Assembly (NCBI RefSeq): GCF_905171775.1
Contig: NC_053492.1
Coordinates: forward strand, 326,642,720-326,706,719
DNA length: 64,000 nt
From: Rana temporaria
Lineage: Eukaryota > Chordata > Amphibia > Anura > Ranidae
Direction: 5' to 3'
The notes under the pieces were generated by a model, which worked only from the letters and a program-made list of their open reading frames with translations, searched no databases and was not told the origin of the DNA. Shown one piece after another: positions 1 to 9,556 of the stretch (its first letter is position 1; the number at the start of each line of letters is the position of its first letter). The position numbers were made by a program, and so were the translations under genes.

Positions 1-479
1 GAGATTTTTTGGAACCAAAAAGATGTAGAATACGTATCGGCCTAAACTGAGGTTTTTTTTCTTTTTTAGAATATATATTTTTGGGGATATTTATTATAGC
101 AAAAAGTAAAAAAAAATTTGACATATGTGGGCGGGACTTACGCAAGTCCCGCCCACATATATAAACATCGTTCAAACCACACATGTGAGGTATTGACGCG
201 TGCGTTAGAGCGAGAGCAATACTTTTACCACTAGACCTTCTTTGTAACTATAAACTGGTAACCTGGAAAAAAAGAAAAAGGTCGCCTATGGGGATATTCA
301 CGGAATTAATTTTGGCCCCATTGCAGGAGTGTTTCCAATAGTAAAGCATGACATGTAAGGTATCTATTTACTCGGTCTAACATCATCTTTCACATTATCC
401 CCAAAAATTGGGCTAACTTTTGTGTTTTGTTAATTTTTAACCACTTGAGCCCTGGACCATATTGCTGGTCAATGACCAG
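1..479. repeat. Two abutting piggyBac-type (TTAA) element relics
   Basis: Bases 1-110 match, inverted, the subterminal sequence at about 9770-9860 (GCCTAAACTGAGG versus CCTCAGTTTAGGC). Bases 145-470 match 4697-4990 (shared block CACACATGTGAGGTATTGAC) and, inverted, about 17240-17650. The boundary carries a 17 bp perfect hairpin at 123-160. No transposase coding is visible. Assignment to the piggyBac type rests on relatives in this window that end in TTAA-flanked CCACTT termini. Confidence 0.6.
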
Positions 480-1533
480 GCCAGGCTGGAAAGCATGAGA
501 TCAGGGGAAAAAAAAACAAAAACTCTCATGCCATTGCAGCTTGGTTCCTACATGTGTGATGAACTGAGCGTGCTCAAACACTTAGAAAAAATCCTTTCTT
601 TTTAAAAGGTGAAAATCTCTTGGATGGTCAGAGAGTGGGTTGGGTTAATTAACCAGGTGTAAGCTCACCCACACTAGAGACTGCAATTTGTTCATGTGAT
701 TTCAATTGCTTCATTACTAGCACATGTTATAAAAACCGTGCATCGATCAGTCCTCAGCTGCCCTCATAGGGGCAGGCAGAAATGCTGTTGTGGAACACAA
801 ATGTGGTTTGTTGCATGGGTTTTTATTTTGCCAATGGTTTTTGTTTATTTTTAAATGATGTTCACTTTGATGTATTTGTCTCTGCTGCCTTATTTTATGA
901 AAAAATTGTGAAGATGTTGCGACTTTAAATCTGTTTATTTTGAGTTTTGAAATGTATTTTTGTTTGTGTGTGTGTTTGTTTGTTTTTTTTCTTTCCTTGT
1001 TTTGTTGACCAATAAAAATTACTTTAAAATTTTGAAGTTTGTTTTTTGTTACTTTTTCATGCAACATATTTTGACAGCTGCAGCTGAACTAGGTTAGGGC
1101 CTAACAAATTAGGTGTGATTTTTGTCTAAGCTTCTTTCCTGGTGTGTAATCATGAAATGTTTGCCATGTTTATTCCCCATGACTTTAAAGACAAAAACTG
1201 GCAAGTATTTTCTTTTAACTGTAGTGGTCCTCAGCCCTCAAGTACCCCCGACAGGACATGTTTTGTGGATTTCTCTTAAGAATTGCTGTCCAGACTGTCT
1301 TTTTAAAGCACATGTGCAAGATGAAGGAAAACCTGCAAACATGGCCTGGGGGGGGGGGGTTGCTATTGGTGGACAGGCTTGAAGTGCTGATTTACAGCAC
1401 TGTGCTTAAATCTAGCGCAAGGCAATCCTATTATAATTGTGGGTGTTTGAGGGAAGCCAAGTGAGTGTTAGAACCCCTGCTTGTGTTTTTTTTTTTGGTG
1501 TTGAGCTTTGTGTCCCTTTTCTTAAAATTGGCT
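480..1533. other. Unassigned stretch with TATA-like and poly(A)-signal motifs
   Basis: No convincing coding region. There is a TATA-like GTTATAAAAACC near 727-738 and an AATAAA near 1011-1016 followed by an A/T-rich run, so the layout resembles either a 3' UTR or retrocopy tail, or an LTR core. Terminal TG...CA and a duplicated target are not evident. The short open frames are low-complexity. Origin unknown. Confidence 0.3.
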
Positions 1534-2171
1534 TCACTTCCTGTCACACAGCTGAACAGGAAGTGAGGTTAAAACCCTACCAGTGTCTTTTCTTGGGGAC
1601 ACAGGTCAATCTAACTAATGTCCCCATTAAGCAAATTGCACTCCAGCACTGCTGTGTACACCCCAAATCATGGGTCTTCAAACTACGGCCCTCCAGTTGT
1701 TCAGGAACTACAATTCCCATCATGCCTAGTCATGTCTGTGAATGTCAGTGCATTACAAGGCATCATGGGATGTGTAGTTCTACAACAGCTGGAGGGCCGT
1801 AGTTTGAGGATCCCTGCCCCAAAGGATTATTTAGTTTGGGGTTTAGTAAAGGCAAAGCCACTCTGCAGTACAAGCATAGTTGCTGAAAATCAGAGAGGAA
1901 GCACTGATGGTTTTAACATCCAATCCTGTAGAAGCAAAGTTGTTTTGTTTTCTTTCTTCCTTGCTTTGCACTTGTAGTGCAAAGTGGATTTGCCTTTAGT
2001 AAATGGACCCCAAAGTCCAAGATCCCTAATAATTTGGGGTGTACACAGCAAAATACTAGAGTGCAATTTACATAATGGGAAACTATTTAGATTGATCTCT
2101 GTGTCCCCAATAAAAGATATTAGTAAAGTTTTACCCTCACTTCCTGTTTGGCTATGTGACAGGAAGTGAAT
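1534..2171. repeat. Inverted-repeat element split by a hAT MITE
   Basis: The segment 1534-1668 recurs inverted at about 2033-2171. Shared blocks include the TTCCTGT...AGGAAGTGA hairpin and the GGTGTACACAGC/GCTGTGTACACC pair. A hAT MITE (1669-1816) lies just inside the left arm. A related TTCCTGC...AGGAAGTGAG block occurs at 2828-2860. No coding capacity is seen. This looks like a fold-back MITE of unknown superfamily. Confidence 0.55.
1669..1816. mobile_element. hAT-type MITE with 8 bp TSD
   Basis: Ends are CATGGGTCTTCAAACTACGG and the inverted CCGTAGTTTGAGGATCCCTG. It is flanked by CCCCAAAT (1661-1668) and CCCCAAAG (1817-1824), a 7/8 match to an 8 bp target duplication as made by hAT transposases. 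A near-identical copy is at 30007-30154 and a distant relative at 57837-57992. Non-autonomous, no ORF. Confidence 0.85.
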
Positions 2172-2416
2172 GAATTTGAATTAGAAAGGGTGAAGACACC
2201 TCACAAATGTTCTCACTATCAGGGGTGCAGACATCCCCAAAAAATAAGCAGATAATACTTATTTGCAAATTAATAATTTTTTTGTTAACATTGGGTGGGG
2301 TGCTCTAACACACACATTCATACATATTAGCCACGCTGTATCCTGGCCTATTGGCATGGTTATATTTTCTTAGGCCTCTCAATAAAACTCTATGAAATTT
2401 GTGCTTAAACTAGAAC

Positions 2417-2711
2417 CAGGGGCGGACTGACAACTCATGGGGCCCCCGGGCAATAGAAGAGTATGGGGCCCCTCTGGCTTACAGATGGCCACCACGCCAG
2501 GAGGTAGTGCAGAGGCGGGCAGCTAAAATCTTGGGATATTCACATTAAAAGCATGTCATTTTCGGACATATCGGGGACAGATCTAAAAAAAAAACACAGA
2601 TTTTTACATACTGTCCCTGGTTTTACTGAGCCTGGCAACCCGGATGGGGCCCCCTAGTGGCATGGGGCCCTCGGGCAGTGCCCGAGTGACTCAATGGTCA
2701 GTCCGCCCCTG
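2417..2711. mobile_element. hAT-type MITE with perfect 8 bp TSD
   Basis: The element starts CAGGGGCGGACTGAC and ends GTCAGTCCGCCCCTG. It is flanked by perfect ACTAGAAC duplications at 2409-2416 and 2712-2719. The CAGGGG terminus and 8 bp TSD fit hAT. The interior is GGGGCC-rich and non-coding. Confidence 0.92.
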
Positions 2712-2880
2712 ACTAGAACTATAATCAACACTTTTTATTTTCTTTAATTTTGGATAGAGTGAGGGAGGGTTATAGGCCCTGTCAGTTTATTTTGTATTAT
2801 CTGTGTCCAATTGGGGAGATTTGCCTTCACTTCCTGCCCCATAGCCAAACAGGAAGTGAGAGAAAAACTATGCAAATTAA

Positions 2881-4057
2881 CCACTTCCCGCCCAGCCTAT
2901 GGCCGATTTACGTCCGGGAAGTGGTTACACAATCCTGACAGGACGTCCTGCAGGATTTCATGCCGCGCGCGCCTGTGGGGGCACGCAGCGCGGCGATCGG
3001 TGATGCAGGGTGTCAGTCTGACACCCTGCATCTCCGATCTCGGTAAAGAGTCTCTCACGGAGACGGAGACTCTTTACCACGTGATCAGCCGTGTCCAATC
3101 ACGGCTGATCACAATGTAAACAGGAAGAGCCATCGATGGCTCTTCCTCACTCGCGTCTGACAGACGCGAGTATAGGAGAGCCGATTGGCGGCTCTCCTGA
3201 CAGGGGGGGTTTGCGCTGATTGTTTATCAGCGCAGCCCCCCCTCGGATCACCACACTGGACCACCAGGGATGCCCACCCTGGACCACCAGGGTGTGCAAA
3301 AAAAAAATATTGAAAAAAAACAAACAAAAAGCATTAAAAAAAAAGAAAAAAAATGCCAATCAGTGCCCACAAATGGGCACTGACTGGCAACCTGGGAAAA
3401 TCAGTGCCACCCCAGTGTCCATCAGTGCCACCCCACAGTGTCCATCAGTGCCACCCCACAGTGCCCATCCATGCACAGTGCCCACCTATCAGTGCCCACC
3501 TGTGCCACCCATAAGTATCCATCAGTGCCACCCATAAGTGCCGCCCATAAGTATCCATCAGTGCCGCCCATGAGTGCCCATCTGTGCCGCCCATGAGTGC
3601 CCATCTGTGCCGCCCATGAGTGCCCATCAGTGCCGCCTATGAGTGCCCATCAGTGCCGCATACCAGCGCCGCCAATCAATGCCACCTCATCTGTGCCCGT
3701 CAGTACTACCTCATCGATGTCCATCAGTGCCATCTCATCGGTGCCCATCAGTGCCGCCATATCAGTGCCCGTAATTGAAAGAGAAAAACTTATTTACAAA
3801 AAAATTAACCTAAAAAAATAAAAACGTTTTTTTGTTTCAAAATTTGCAGTCTTTTTTTAGTTGTTGCGCAAAAAAAAAAATCGCAGAGGTGATCAAATAA
3901 CAACAAAAGAAAGCTCTATTTGTGGGGGAAAAAGGACGCCAATTTTGTTTGGGTACAGTGTTGTATGACCGCGCAATTGCCATTCAAAGTGCGACAGTGT
4001 TGAAAGCTGTAAATTGGCTTGGGCGGGAAGGTGCGTAAGTGCCTGGTATGGAAGTGG
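2881..4057. mobile_element. TTAA-flanked piggyBac-type non-autonomous element (copy A)
   Basis: Flanked by TTAA at 2877-2880 and 4058-4061, with CCACTTCC termini in inverted orientation. It contains a palindromic GC-rich 5' part (about 2940-3240), a degenerate CAGTGCC minisatellite, and a 3' part with the AGAGCTTTC block shared with other TTAA elements here. Copy B of the same family is at 55457-61017. No transposase; TTAA targeting suggests piggyBac mobilisation. Confidence 0.8.
3385..3772 (+). repeat. Degenerate minisatellite inside TTAA element A
   Basis: Repeats built on CAGTGCCRCCCATRAGTGCC, about 20-24 bp with many variants. The frames stay open by periodicity and encode repetitive His/Pro/Val-rich peptides, not a plausible protein. 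The homologous tract in copy B is at about 60290-60725. Confidence 0.8.
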
Positions 4058-4267
4058 TTAAGGGAATCCAGTGCCCCCCCAGAACTAGTGTGTGGGTCCC
4101 CTGAAAATTCCTGGGCGGGTCATACAAAAACAGGGTGTGACCTTGACAGGAAGGGGTGGGTCATTTTTCTATTAGGAGGTGCAGATATGTAGTCAGGCCT
4201 AGGGCAGAACAAAACCTAAATATACTACTGCATATTAGGGCTTATTTAGACTGGATCCGATTTACAG

Positions 4268-4411
4268 CGTGTTTTTATATTGTGGGAGGAAACCCACGCA
4301 GGCACAGGGAGAACATGCAAACTCCATGCAGATGCTGTCACGGGCGGGATTCGAACCAACGACTCTTTTGCTGCTAGGTCAAAGTGCTATACACTACACC
4401 ACTGTGCTGAA
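4268..4411 (-). mobile_element. tRNA-derived SINE
   Basis: On the minus strand the head reads GCACAGTGGTGTAGTG (A-box-like) followed by a GGTTCGAATCCC B box and then the conserved tail block GGAGTTTGCATGTTCTCCC and a GTGGGTTTCCTCCC motif. This is the layout of the widespread fish/amphibian tRNA-headed SINE type. The promoter boxes are intact enough to recognise. Whether it is transcribed cannot be told. Confidence 0.75.
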
Positions 4412-4429
4412 CGAACATGATTGCAGCTG

Positions 4430-5219
4430 AAAGCATGATAATTTTTTTTTTTTTTTCAATACCATGCTTTCCAGCCTTATTGACCCCGCCTCTCTCCATA
4501 AAGAGGACCTGTGACACACTAGTCCTATTACAAGGGATGTTTACATTCCTTGTAATAGGAAGAAAAGTGATCCAAAATCAAAAAAAGTGTCAAAAAAGTG
4601 CAAGAATAAAAATATGAGGTAAAAAAAACAAACAAAAAAATAAAATAACGCCCCTGTCCCTAGAAGCTCGCACTCAGAAGCAAATATGCATGTAAGTCCC
4701 GCCCACATATGTAAACACCATTCAAACCACACATGTGAGGTATTGACGCGTGCGTTAGAGCGAGAGCAATAATTCTAGCCCTAGACCTCCTCTGTAACTC
4801 TGAACTGGTCACCTGTAAAAAAAAAAACAAGCATCGCCTATGGATATTTTTATGTCCCGAAGTTTGGCGCCATTCCATGAGTGTGTACAATATTAAAGCG
4901 TGACAAGTTAGGTATCTATTTACTCGGTGTAACATCATCTTTAACATTATCCATAAAAATTGGGCTAACTTTACTGTTTTTTTTTTTTTTAATTCATGAA
5001 CCGTGTTTTTTTTTTGGGCCAAAAAAAAGGCGTTAGAAAAATTATTGCGCAAATACCGTTGGAAATCAAATAAAAAATGACCGCTAACTTTATTCCCTAG
5101 GGTGTCTGCTAAAAAATTATATATAATGTTTGGGGGTCCTGATTAATTTCCCAGGAACAAAATATAATTTTTACATGAAGGAGAGAAGTGCCAGAATAGG
5201 CACGGTATGGAAGTGGTTA
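4430..5219. mobile_element. piggyBac-type relic ending in CCACTTCC-TTAA
   Basis: The right end reads GGTATGGAAGTGGTTAA at 5204-5220, identical in form to copies A and B. The interior block 4697-4990 matches bases 145-470. The left boundary is unclear: poly-T and microsatellite-like sequence lie near 4440-4680. An ACAAGGGATG/TTCCTTGTAATAGG inverted pair is present near 4525-4560. No coding. Confidence 0.6.
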
Positions 5220-7330
5220 AAGTGAAATAATAAAAGTGAAATATTCCTTTAAATTTCATACAGGGGGGGAGGGGGGTACACGCATGTTTCCCGTGCTTAG
5301 AACTGTCCCTGTACAAGATGTCATTTCTGAAGTGTAACAAAAAAAAGGAAGTTTAAAGTACTCATGGCTATAAAGAATACAGTCATTGCTCATTAAAAAA
5401 AAAAAAAAAAAAAAAGGGGGTCCCTCCAAATTAAATTACCAGGCCCTTCAGGTCTGGAATGGATATTAGGGGGAACCCCGCCGTAAAAAAAAAAACTAAA
5501 AATGGCGTGGGGTCCCCCCAAATATCCATACCAGACCCTTCAGGTCTGGTGTGGATTTTAAGGGGAACTCCACCCCAAATTGAAAAAAAATGGCGTGGAG
5601 TCCCCCTAAAAATCCACATCAGACCCTTATCCGAGCACGTTGACCTGGCCGGCCGCAGAAAAGAGGGGGGGACAGAGTGCGCCCCCCCCCCCCTCTCCTG
5701 AACCGCACCAGGCCACATGCCCTCAACATGGGGAGGATGTGGCTGCTTCTTTCTTGGGTCTTCTCATCCACATCTTGCCCGACGTGTTCTTCTATCTTCT
5801 CCGTCCGTCCTTCAGCCTTCTGGTCCCGCATCTTGCCCGACGTCTTCTCCTGTCTTCTTCTCCGTCCGTCCGCCAGCCTCCTCGTCCGCATCTTGTGTCT
5901 TCTCCGGTCTTCTTCTCGGTCCGCCAGCCTTCTCGTCCCCATCTTTTTCTTCCCCGGACTCAGCGTTATAATTTGATTTGGCCGCCGTGTTCCCGCTCCT
6001 GGGACCCGCCCCCCTCTGACGCCACAAGTAAACTCATATGAAAGTCCGCGTGTGGCATATGTGCATCAGAGGGGGGCGGGGTCACATGAGTGTGACACGG
6101 CGGGAACGTCTTCTCCGGGCGGCGCGATTGAAATTGAATTCCCCCGCTGTGTGACGCTCTGTGACCCCGCTCCCCTCTGACGCACATGACCTTCTAAGGA
6201 GTTTACTTGTGGCGTCAGAGGGGGGCGGGTCCCAGGAGCGCAACACGGCGGCCAAATCAAATTCAAACGCTGGGTCCGGGAAGAAAAAGATGGGGACGAG
6301 AAGGCAGGCGGACCGAGAAGAAGACCGGAGAAGACACAAGATGCGGACGAGGAGGCTGGCGGACGGACGGAGAAGAAAACAGGAGAAGACACCGGGCAAG
6401 ATGCGGGACCAGAAAGCTGAAGGACGGACGGAGAAGATAGAAGAACACGTCGGGGAAGATGTGGGCGAGAAGACCCAAGAAAGAAGCAGCGGAAGAAACC
6501 CGAAGGAAAGAAGAAAAGAAGATTTTATTAAAAGATTTGTCAAAAACCGGCTACTGTCATTTTTAACACTTTGACATTTTTTTTGGGGTGAAATGGTAGA
6601 GGTACAATGTACCCCATTACCATTTTACATAGGGGGGGGGCCAGGATCTGGGGGTCCCCTTTGTTAAAAGGGTCTTCCAGATTCTGATAAGCCCCCCGCC
6701 CGCAGACCCCCACAACCACCGGGCAAGGGTTGTGGGGATGAGGCCCTTGTCCCCATCAACATGGGGACATCCTCCCCATGTTGAGGGCATGTGGCCTGGT
6801 GCGGTTCAGGAGAGGGGGGGGGGGCCGCACTCTGTCCCCCCTCTTTTCTGCGGCCGGCCAGGTCAACGTGCTCGGATAAGGGTCTGGTGTGGATTTTTAG
6901 GGGGACTCCACGCCATTTTTTTTTTCAATTTGGGGTGGAGTTCCCCTTAAAATCCATATCAGACCTGAAGGGCCTGGAATGGATATTTCCCGGGAACCGC
7001 ACGTCTTTTTTTTTTTGGTTTTTACGGCGGGGTTCCCCTTAATATCCATTCCAGACCTGAAGGGCCTGGTAATTTAATTTGGGGGAACCCCTACACATTT
7101 TTTTGTTTGTTTTATGAATGAATCCCTTTAGAATTGTCAGAGCCGACAATTCATTATAGCCGCGTGTGAATTTTTAAATGACTTTTTTCCTTCTGAATGT
7201 CACTTTGTGCAGGGGCAGTTGTAAGTGCGGTAAAAATGCGCTATTTCACATGCTGACATTACACCCCCCCCTAGGTACGAAATTTAAAGGAATATTTCAC
7301 TTTTATTGTTTCACTTTAAGAATTATTAAT
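5215..7330. repeat. 2.1 kb imperfect palindrome
   Basis: Sequence from about 5215 to 6060 recurs inverted from about 6190 to 7325. Paired blocks include AGGTCTGGAATGGATAT (5449) with its complement near 7045, the GGCCGGCCGCAGAAAAGAGG block (about 5647) with its complement near 6850, and the TCTTCTCCGTCCGTC tract with GACGGACGGAGAAGA. About 250 bp at 6505-6760 has no partner, so one arm was edited or gained DNA. The long open frames in both arms are mirror images of Pro/Arg/Ser-rich low-complexity sequence and are not taken as genes. Confidence 0.8.
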
Positions 7331-7624
7331 TTCACTGCTCCCGAAAAAACGGCCGTTTTAAAAAATAAAAAAAGCATTGATACATGTTCCCTGGGGCAGG
7401 ACTGAGGTCCCCAAACACTTTTTAGGACTAAACTAGCAGATTAGCCTTTAAAATGAACACTTTTGATTTCTCCCATAGACTTCTATAGGGAGTTTGGCGC
7501 GGCTTTACATATTACATTCAATGCGCCGGCTGCTACGCTGGTTCATGCGCCCCATTAAGCCTCCACCCGGCGCACTAATTAAGGCATGAACCAGCGCAGC
7601 GCACAGAGCATAGTAAATCAGGCC
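7331..7624. repeat. hAT-related flank, no gene
   Basis: The sequence from about 7100 to 7470 (GCATTGATACATGTTCCCTG, CCTTTAAAATGA) is shared with 39350-39700 inside the hAT element there. The remainder is a GCGCC-rich inverted pair (GCTGGTTCATGCGCC and GGCATGAACCAGC). No coding. Confidence 0.5.
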
Positions 7625-7625
7625 C

Positions 7626-7844
7626 TATGTCATGTATTATGAGATGTCCCGTGGCTTGAACATTGAAATGCACAAACAGGCGGAAATTGTCAAAAGATTA
7701 AATGGGATTTGCATCCAGGTGGTGCCGTATCTGTCCCAAGAGCATCAGCAACAGGTTTTGGGAGCCATTGAGAGAGCAAAGCAAGTGACTGTTCCAGAAT
7801 TGAATTCTATTCTTCACCGTCACCATCAGCTACCGACCTGGTAA
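7626..7844 (+). pseudogene. TLE5/AES-like Q-domain fragment
   Basis: The reading frame gives YVMYYEMSRGLNIEMHKQ, then EIVKRLNGICIQV and LSQEHQQQVLGAIERAKQVT, which I recognise as the glutamine-rich oligomerisation (Q) domain of Groucho/TLE corepressors. EIVKRLNG, QVLGAIERAKQV and PELNS resemble TLE5 (AES) more than TLE1-4. Homology starts abruptly at Tyr, lacks the protein N-terminus, fades after PELNSI and stops at 7842-7844. It has no visible introns, as expected of a cDNA-derived copy, since this domain is split among several short exons in vertebrate TLE genes. It sits about 130 bp upstream of a polypurine tract and LTR in the same orientation, so it may be a captured host sequence. The alternative is an ordinary retrocopy or exon fragment that neighbours the LTR by chance. 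Not expected to be functional. Confidence 0.8.
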
Positions 7845-7973
7845 GCCAATGGGAAGGCCGACGGACTGTCCAGGCAAACGGAACTTTTACCCTAACAGCA
7901 GACCGGACATCCCCAAGTTGATCCGAAAAGGATCAATCCGGGTCTGCCGGAGTGTTCCACAAAAGGGGGGCAG
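7845..7973 (+). mobile_element. LTR retroelement internal 3' end with polypurine tract
   Basis: About 130 bp of otherwise unrecognised sequence ends in AAAAGGGGGGCAG directly before the LTR at 7974. That is the position and composition of a plus-strand priming polypurine tract. One frame stays open across it and runs into the LTR, but I recognise no family in it. Only the 3' end of the element is present; no gag or pol is visible in the window. Confidence 0.6.
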
Positions 7974-8563
7974 TGTAACGGATCATGGACTATGCTGTTG
8001 GGACAGTTATAATCTTCATGAGGACTACAAGGAACTGCATGGCTTGTCACAATTGGATGTACCACATTGTATTCTGAGCTCAAAGGGTTAATTGGACAAT
8101 GGTCTTTCACTGCTGAATGCTACTGTTCCCTTCGCATAGCTAATGAACTCTCTCTTTTGTGGAGGTAAACAGCCCCCCTGTGAGGTGTCTGCTGATGGGG
8201 ATTATGTGTGAGTGATAATTGTTTTAAAGGTTAATTGAATTCTATTGTCTGATCAAGTTAAGGAGCCAAAACGGCTAGCGGCTGATTGGCTCAAGGGAGT
8301 GTCATTGTTTCAAAGTGTGTGTATTGAAGTCCCCCCTGAGGGGGGGGGGGAGTGTCATTTGTTTCTGTACAGTTGTAACCAGATATAAGGAAAGAAAAAT
8401 GTGGCAAATAAAGTCAGTCTGCTTGACCCTTCAAACGTAGCCCGTCTCGTTTCTTGGAAGGGCGTTCAATGGGATATACCGGCGGTACCTGCATATCGCA
8501 GCTTGCCAGGGAAAAGGACGTCTCCAACGGCTGAGACCCTCACACCAGTGGGTAGCCGTTACA
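7974..8563 (+). mobile_element. Long terminal repeat (3' LTR)
   Basis: 590 bp bounded by a perfect 8 bp inverted repeat TGTAACGG...CCGTTACA, the TG...CA form of LTRs. It contains a TATA-like AGATATAAGG near 8382-8391 and a polyadenylation signal AATAAA at 8406-8411 followed by a T/G-rich stretch, giving U3, R and U5 order on the + strand. A polypurine tract precedes it. Family (gypsy-like or endogenous retrovirus) cannot be settled without pol. No 5' LTR copy is seen in the window. Confidence 0.75.
8380..8411 (+). promoter_or_regulatory. LTR core promoter and poly(A) signal
   Basis: TATA-like AGATATAAGG is followed about 15 bp later by AATAAA. This is unusually tight but within an LTR with clear ends. 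Activity unknown. Confidence 0.45.
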
Positions 8564-8995
8564 GGGGGGAAGGAGGAAAGAACTGCACGGATGGACGGGG
8601 GGGGGGAAAGAGGAAAGAACTGCACGGACGGAGGGGGGGAAGGAGGAGAGAACGGCACGGACGGACGGGGGGAAGGAGGAGAGAACGGCACGGACGGACG
8701 GGGGGGGGGGAGAAGGAGGAGAGAATGGCACAGACGGACGGGGGGGGGGGGAGGAGGAAAGAACTGCACGAACGGACGGGGGGGGGAAGGAGGAGAGAAC
8801 GGCACAGACGGACGGGGGGGGAAGGAGGAAAGAACTGCACGGACAGAGGGGGGGCGGGGAGAGAACGACACGGACGGGGGAAGGGAAGGAGAAAGAGCGG
8901 CATGGACGGACAGGGGGAGGTGAGAGAACGGCACTAACGGACAGGGGGAGGTGAGAGAGCAGCACGGACAGGGGAAGTCAACAGCACGGGGGGAG
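8564..8995 (+). repeat. G-rich minisatellite
   Basis: About a dozen degenerate copies of a roughly 30-36 bp unit of the form GGAGAGAACGGCACGGACGG plus a run of 5-12 G. It starts immediately at the LTR end. Both strands show long artificial open frames (Gly/Arg on one strand, Pro/Ser on the other). The repeated G-runs could form G-quadruplexes on the + strand. Confidence 0.85.
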
Positions 8996-9012
8996 AGAAG
9001 ATTTGCAACTCC

Positions 9013-9128
9013 CCTGCCTGCCCGCCCAAGTATCGGGTGAAGCATCGGGAGCATTTCCCCGAGTACAAGTACTCGGGGAAATGCTCGGTATCGGTCCCGA
9101 TACCGATACTAGTATCGGGACATCCCTA
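9013..9128. mobile_element. hAT terminal fragment (CCGATACC type)
   Basis: The right end reads CCGATACTAGTATCGGGACATCCCTA, a widespread hAT terminus of the TAGGGATGTCCCGATAC type. A fold-back GAGCATTTCCCCGAGTA...TACTCGGGGAAATGCTC lies at about 9049-9087. A second end of the same kind is at 14372-14470. Confidence 0.55.
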
Positions 9129-9129
9129 A

Positions 9130-9552
9130 TGGAAATACATAGAAATACAAAATTCAATTAAAATAGGGTAAATGAATCAATTAAATACAAGATATAGGTG
9201 TCAACCCAGAAACTTGCAATCCACTGCCCAAAAAACAATGGGAGTCAAGTAGACAAAATTACAGCATAATATCCCGACATGTTTCAGAGATTCACAATAA
9301 AATGTAATATTCCTTCATCAGGGGAGCCTTTATGCAGTGGTTGATGTACTCCCAGGCTGGGATATCAACCATATGCGTATATTGATCTCCTATAATTAGA
9401 GATCTCGTCCAGTGTTATTGTTTGGTGGAGGCACTATCCTGTCAGCAGTTTTTCCTGGACTATTGGACTAGTTGAACACTGGGGATATTTAAGTTTATAT
9501 GGACACTGCATTAATTTGTATTATATTCACATTTTTTACCTTGGACGCTTTG
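9130..9552 (-). mobile_element. Penelope-like terminal region, first part
   Basis: Non-coding sequence carrying a minus-strand hammerhead-like motif (9272-9325). It continues after the piggyBac MITE at 10513. Assignment to a Penelope-like element is an inference from the hammerhead motif and the GCGCAGTACACCCC-type end near 10805; there is no coding here. Confidence 0.4.
9272..9325 (-). ncRNA. Hammerhead-ribozyme-like motif with weak stem II
   Basis: On the minus strand: stem I TCCC (9325-9322), core CTGATGA (9321-9315), a 29 nt stretch with no strong stem II (9314-9286), GAAA (9285-9282), CATG (9281-9278), U-C cleavage position (9277-9276), stem I GGGA (9275-9272). Core residues and stem I fit the type I hammerhead. 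The poor stem II suggests a decayed copy. Confidence 0.45.
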
Positions 9553-9556
9553 TTAA

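Noticed and set aside
5619..6574. Frames of 100-153 codons near the palindrome centre
   Set aside because: Mirror-image translations of the same fold-back sequence (RPHLVSSPVFFSVR and its complement); no domain.
8401..9054. Frames of up to 207 codons on both strands in the G-rich minisatellite
   Set aside because: Low-complexity Gly/Arg and Pro/Ser translations of a tandem repeat, open on both strands at once.
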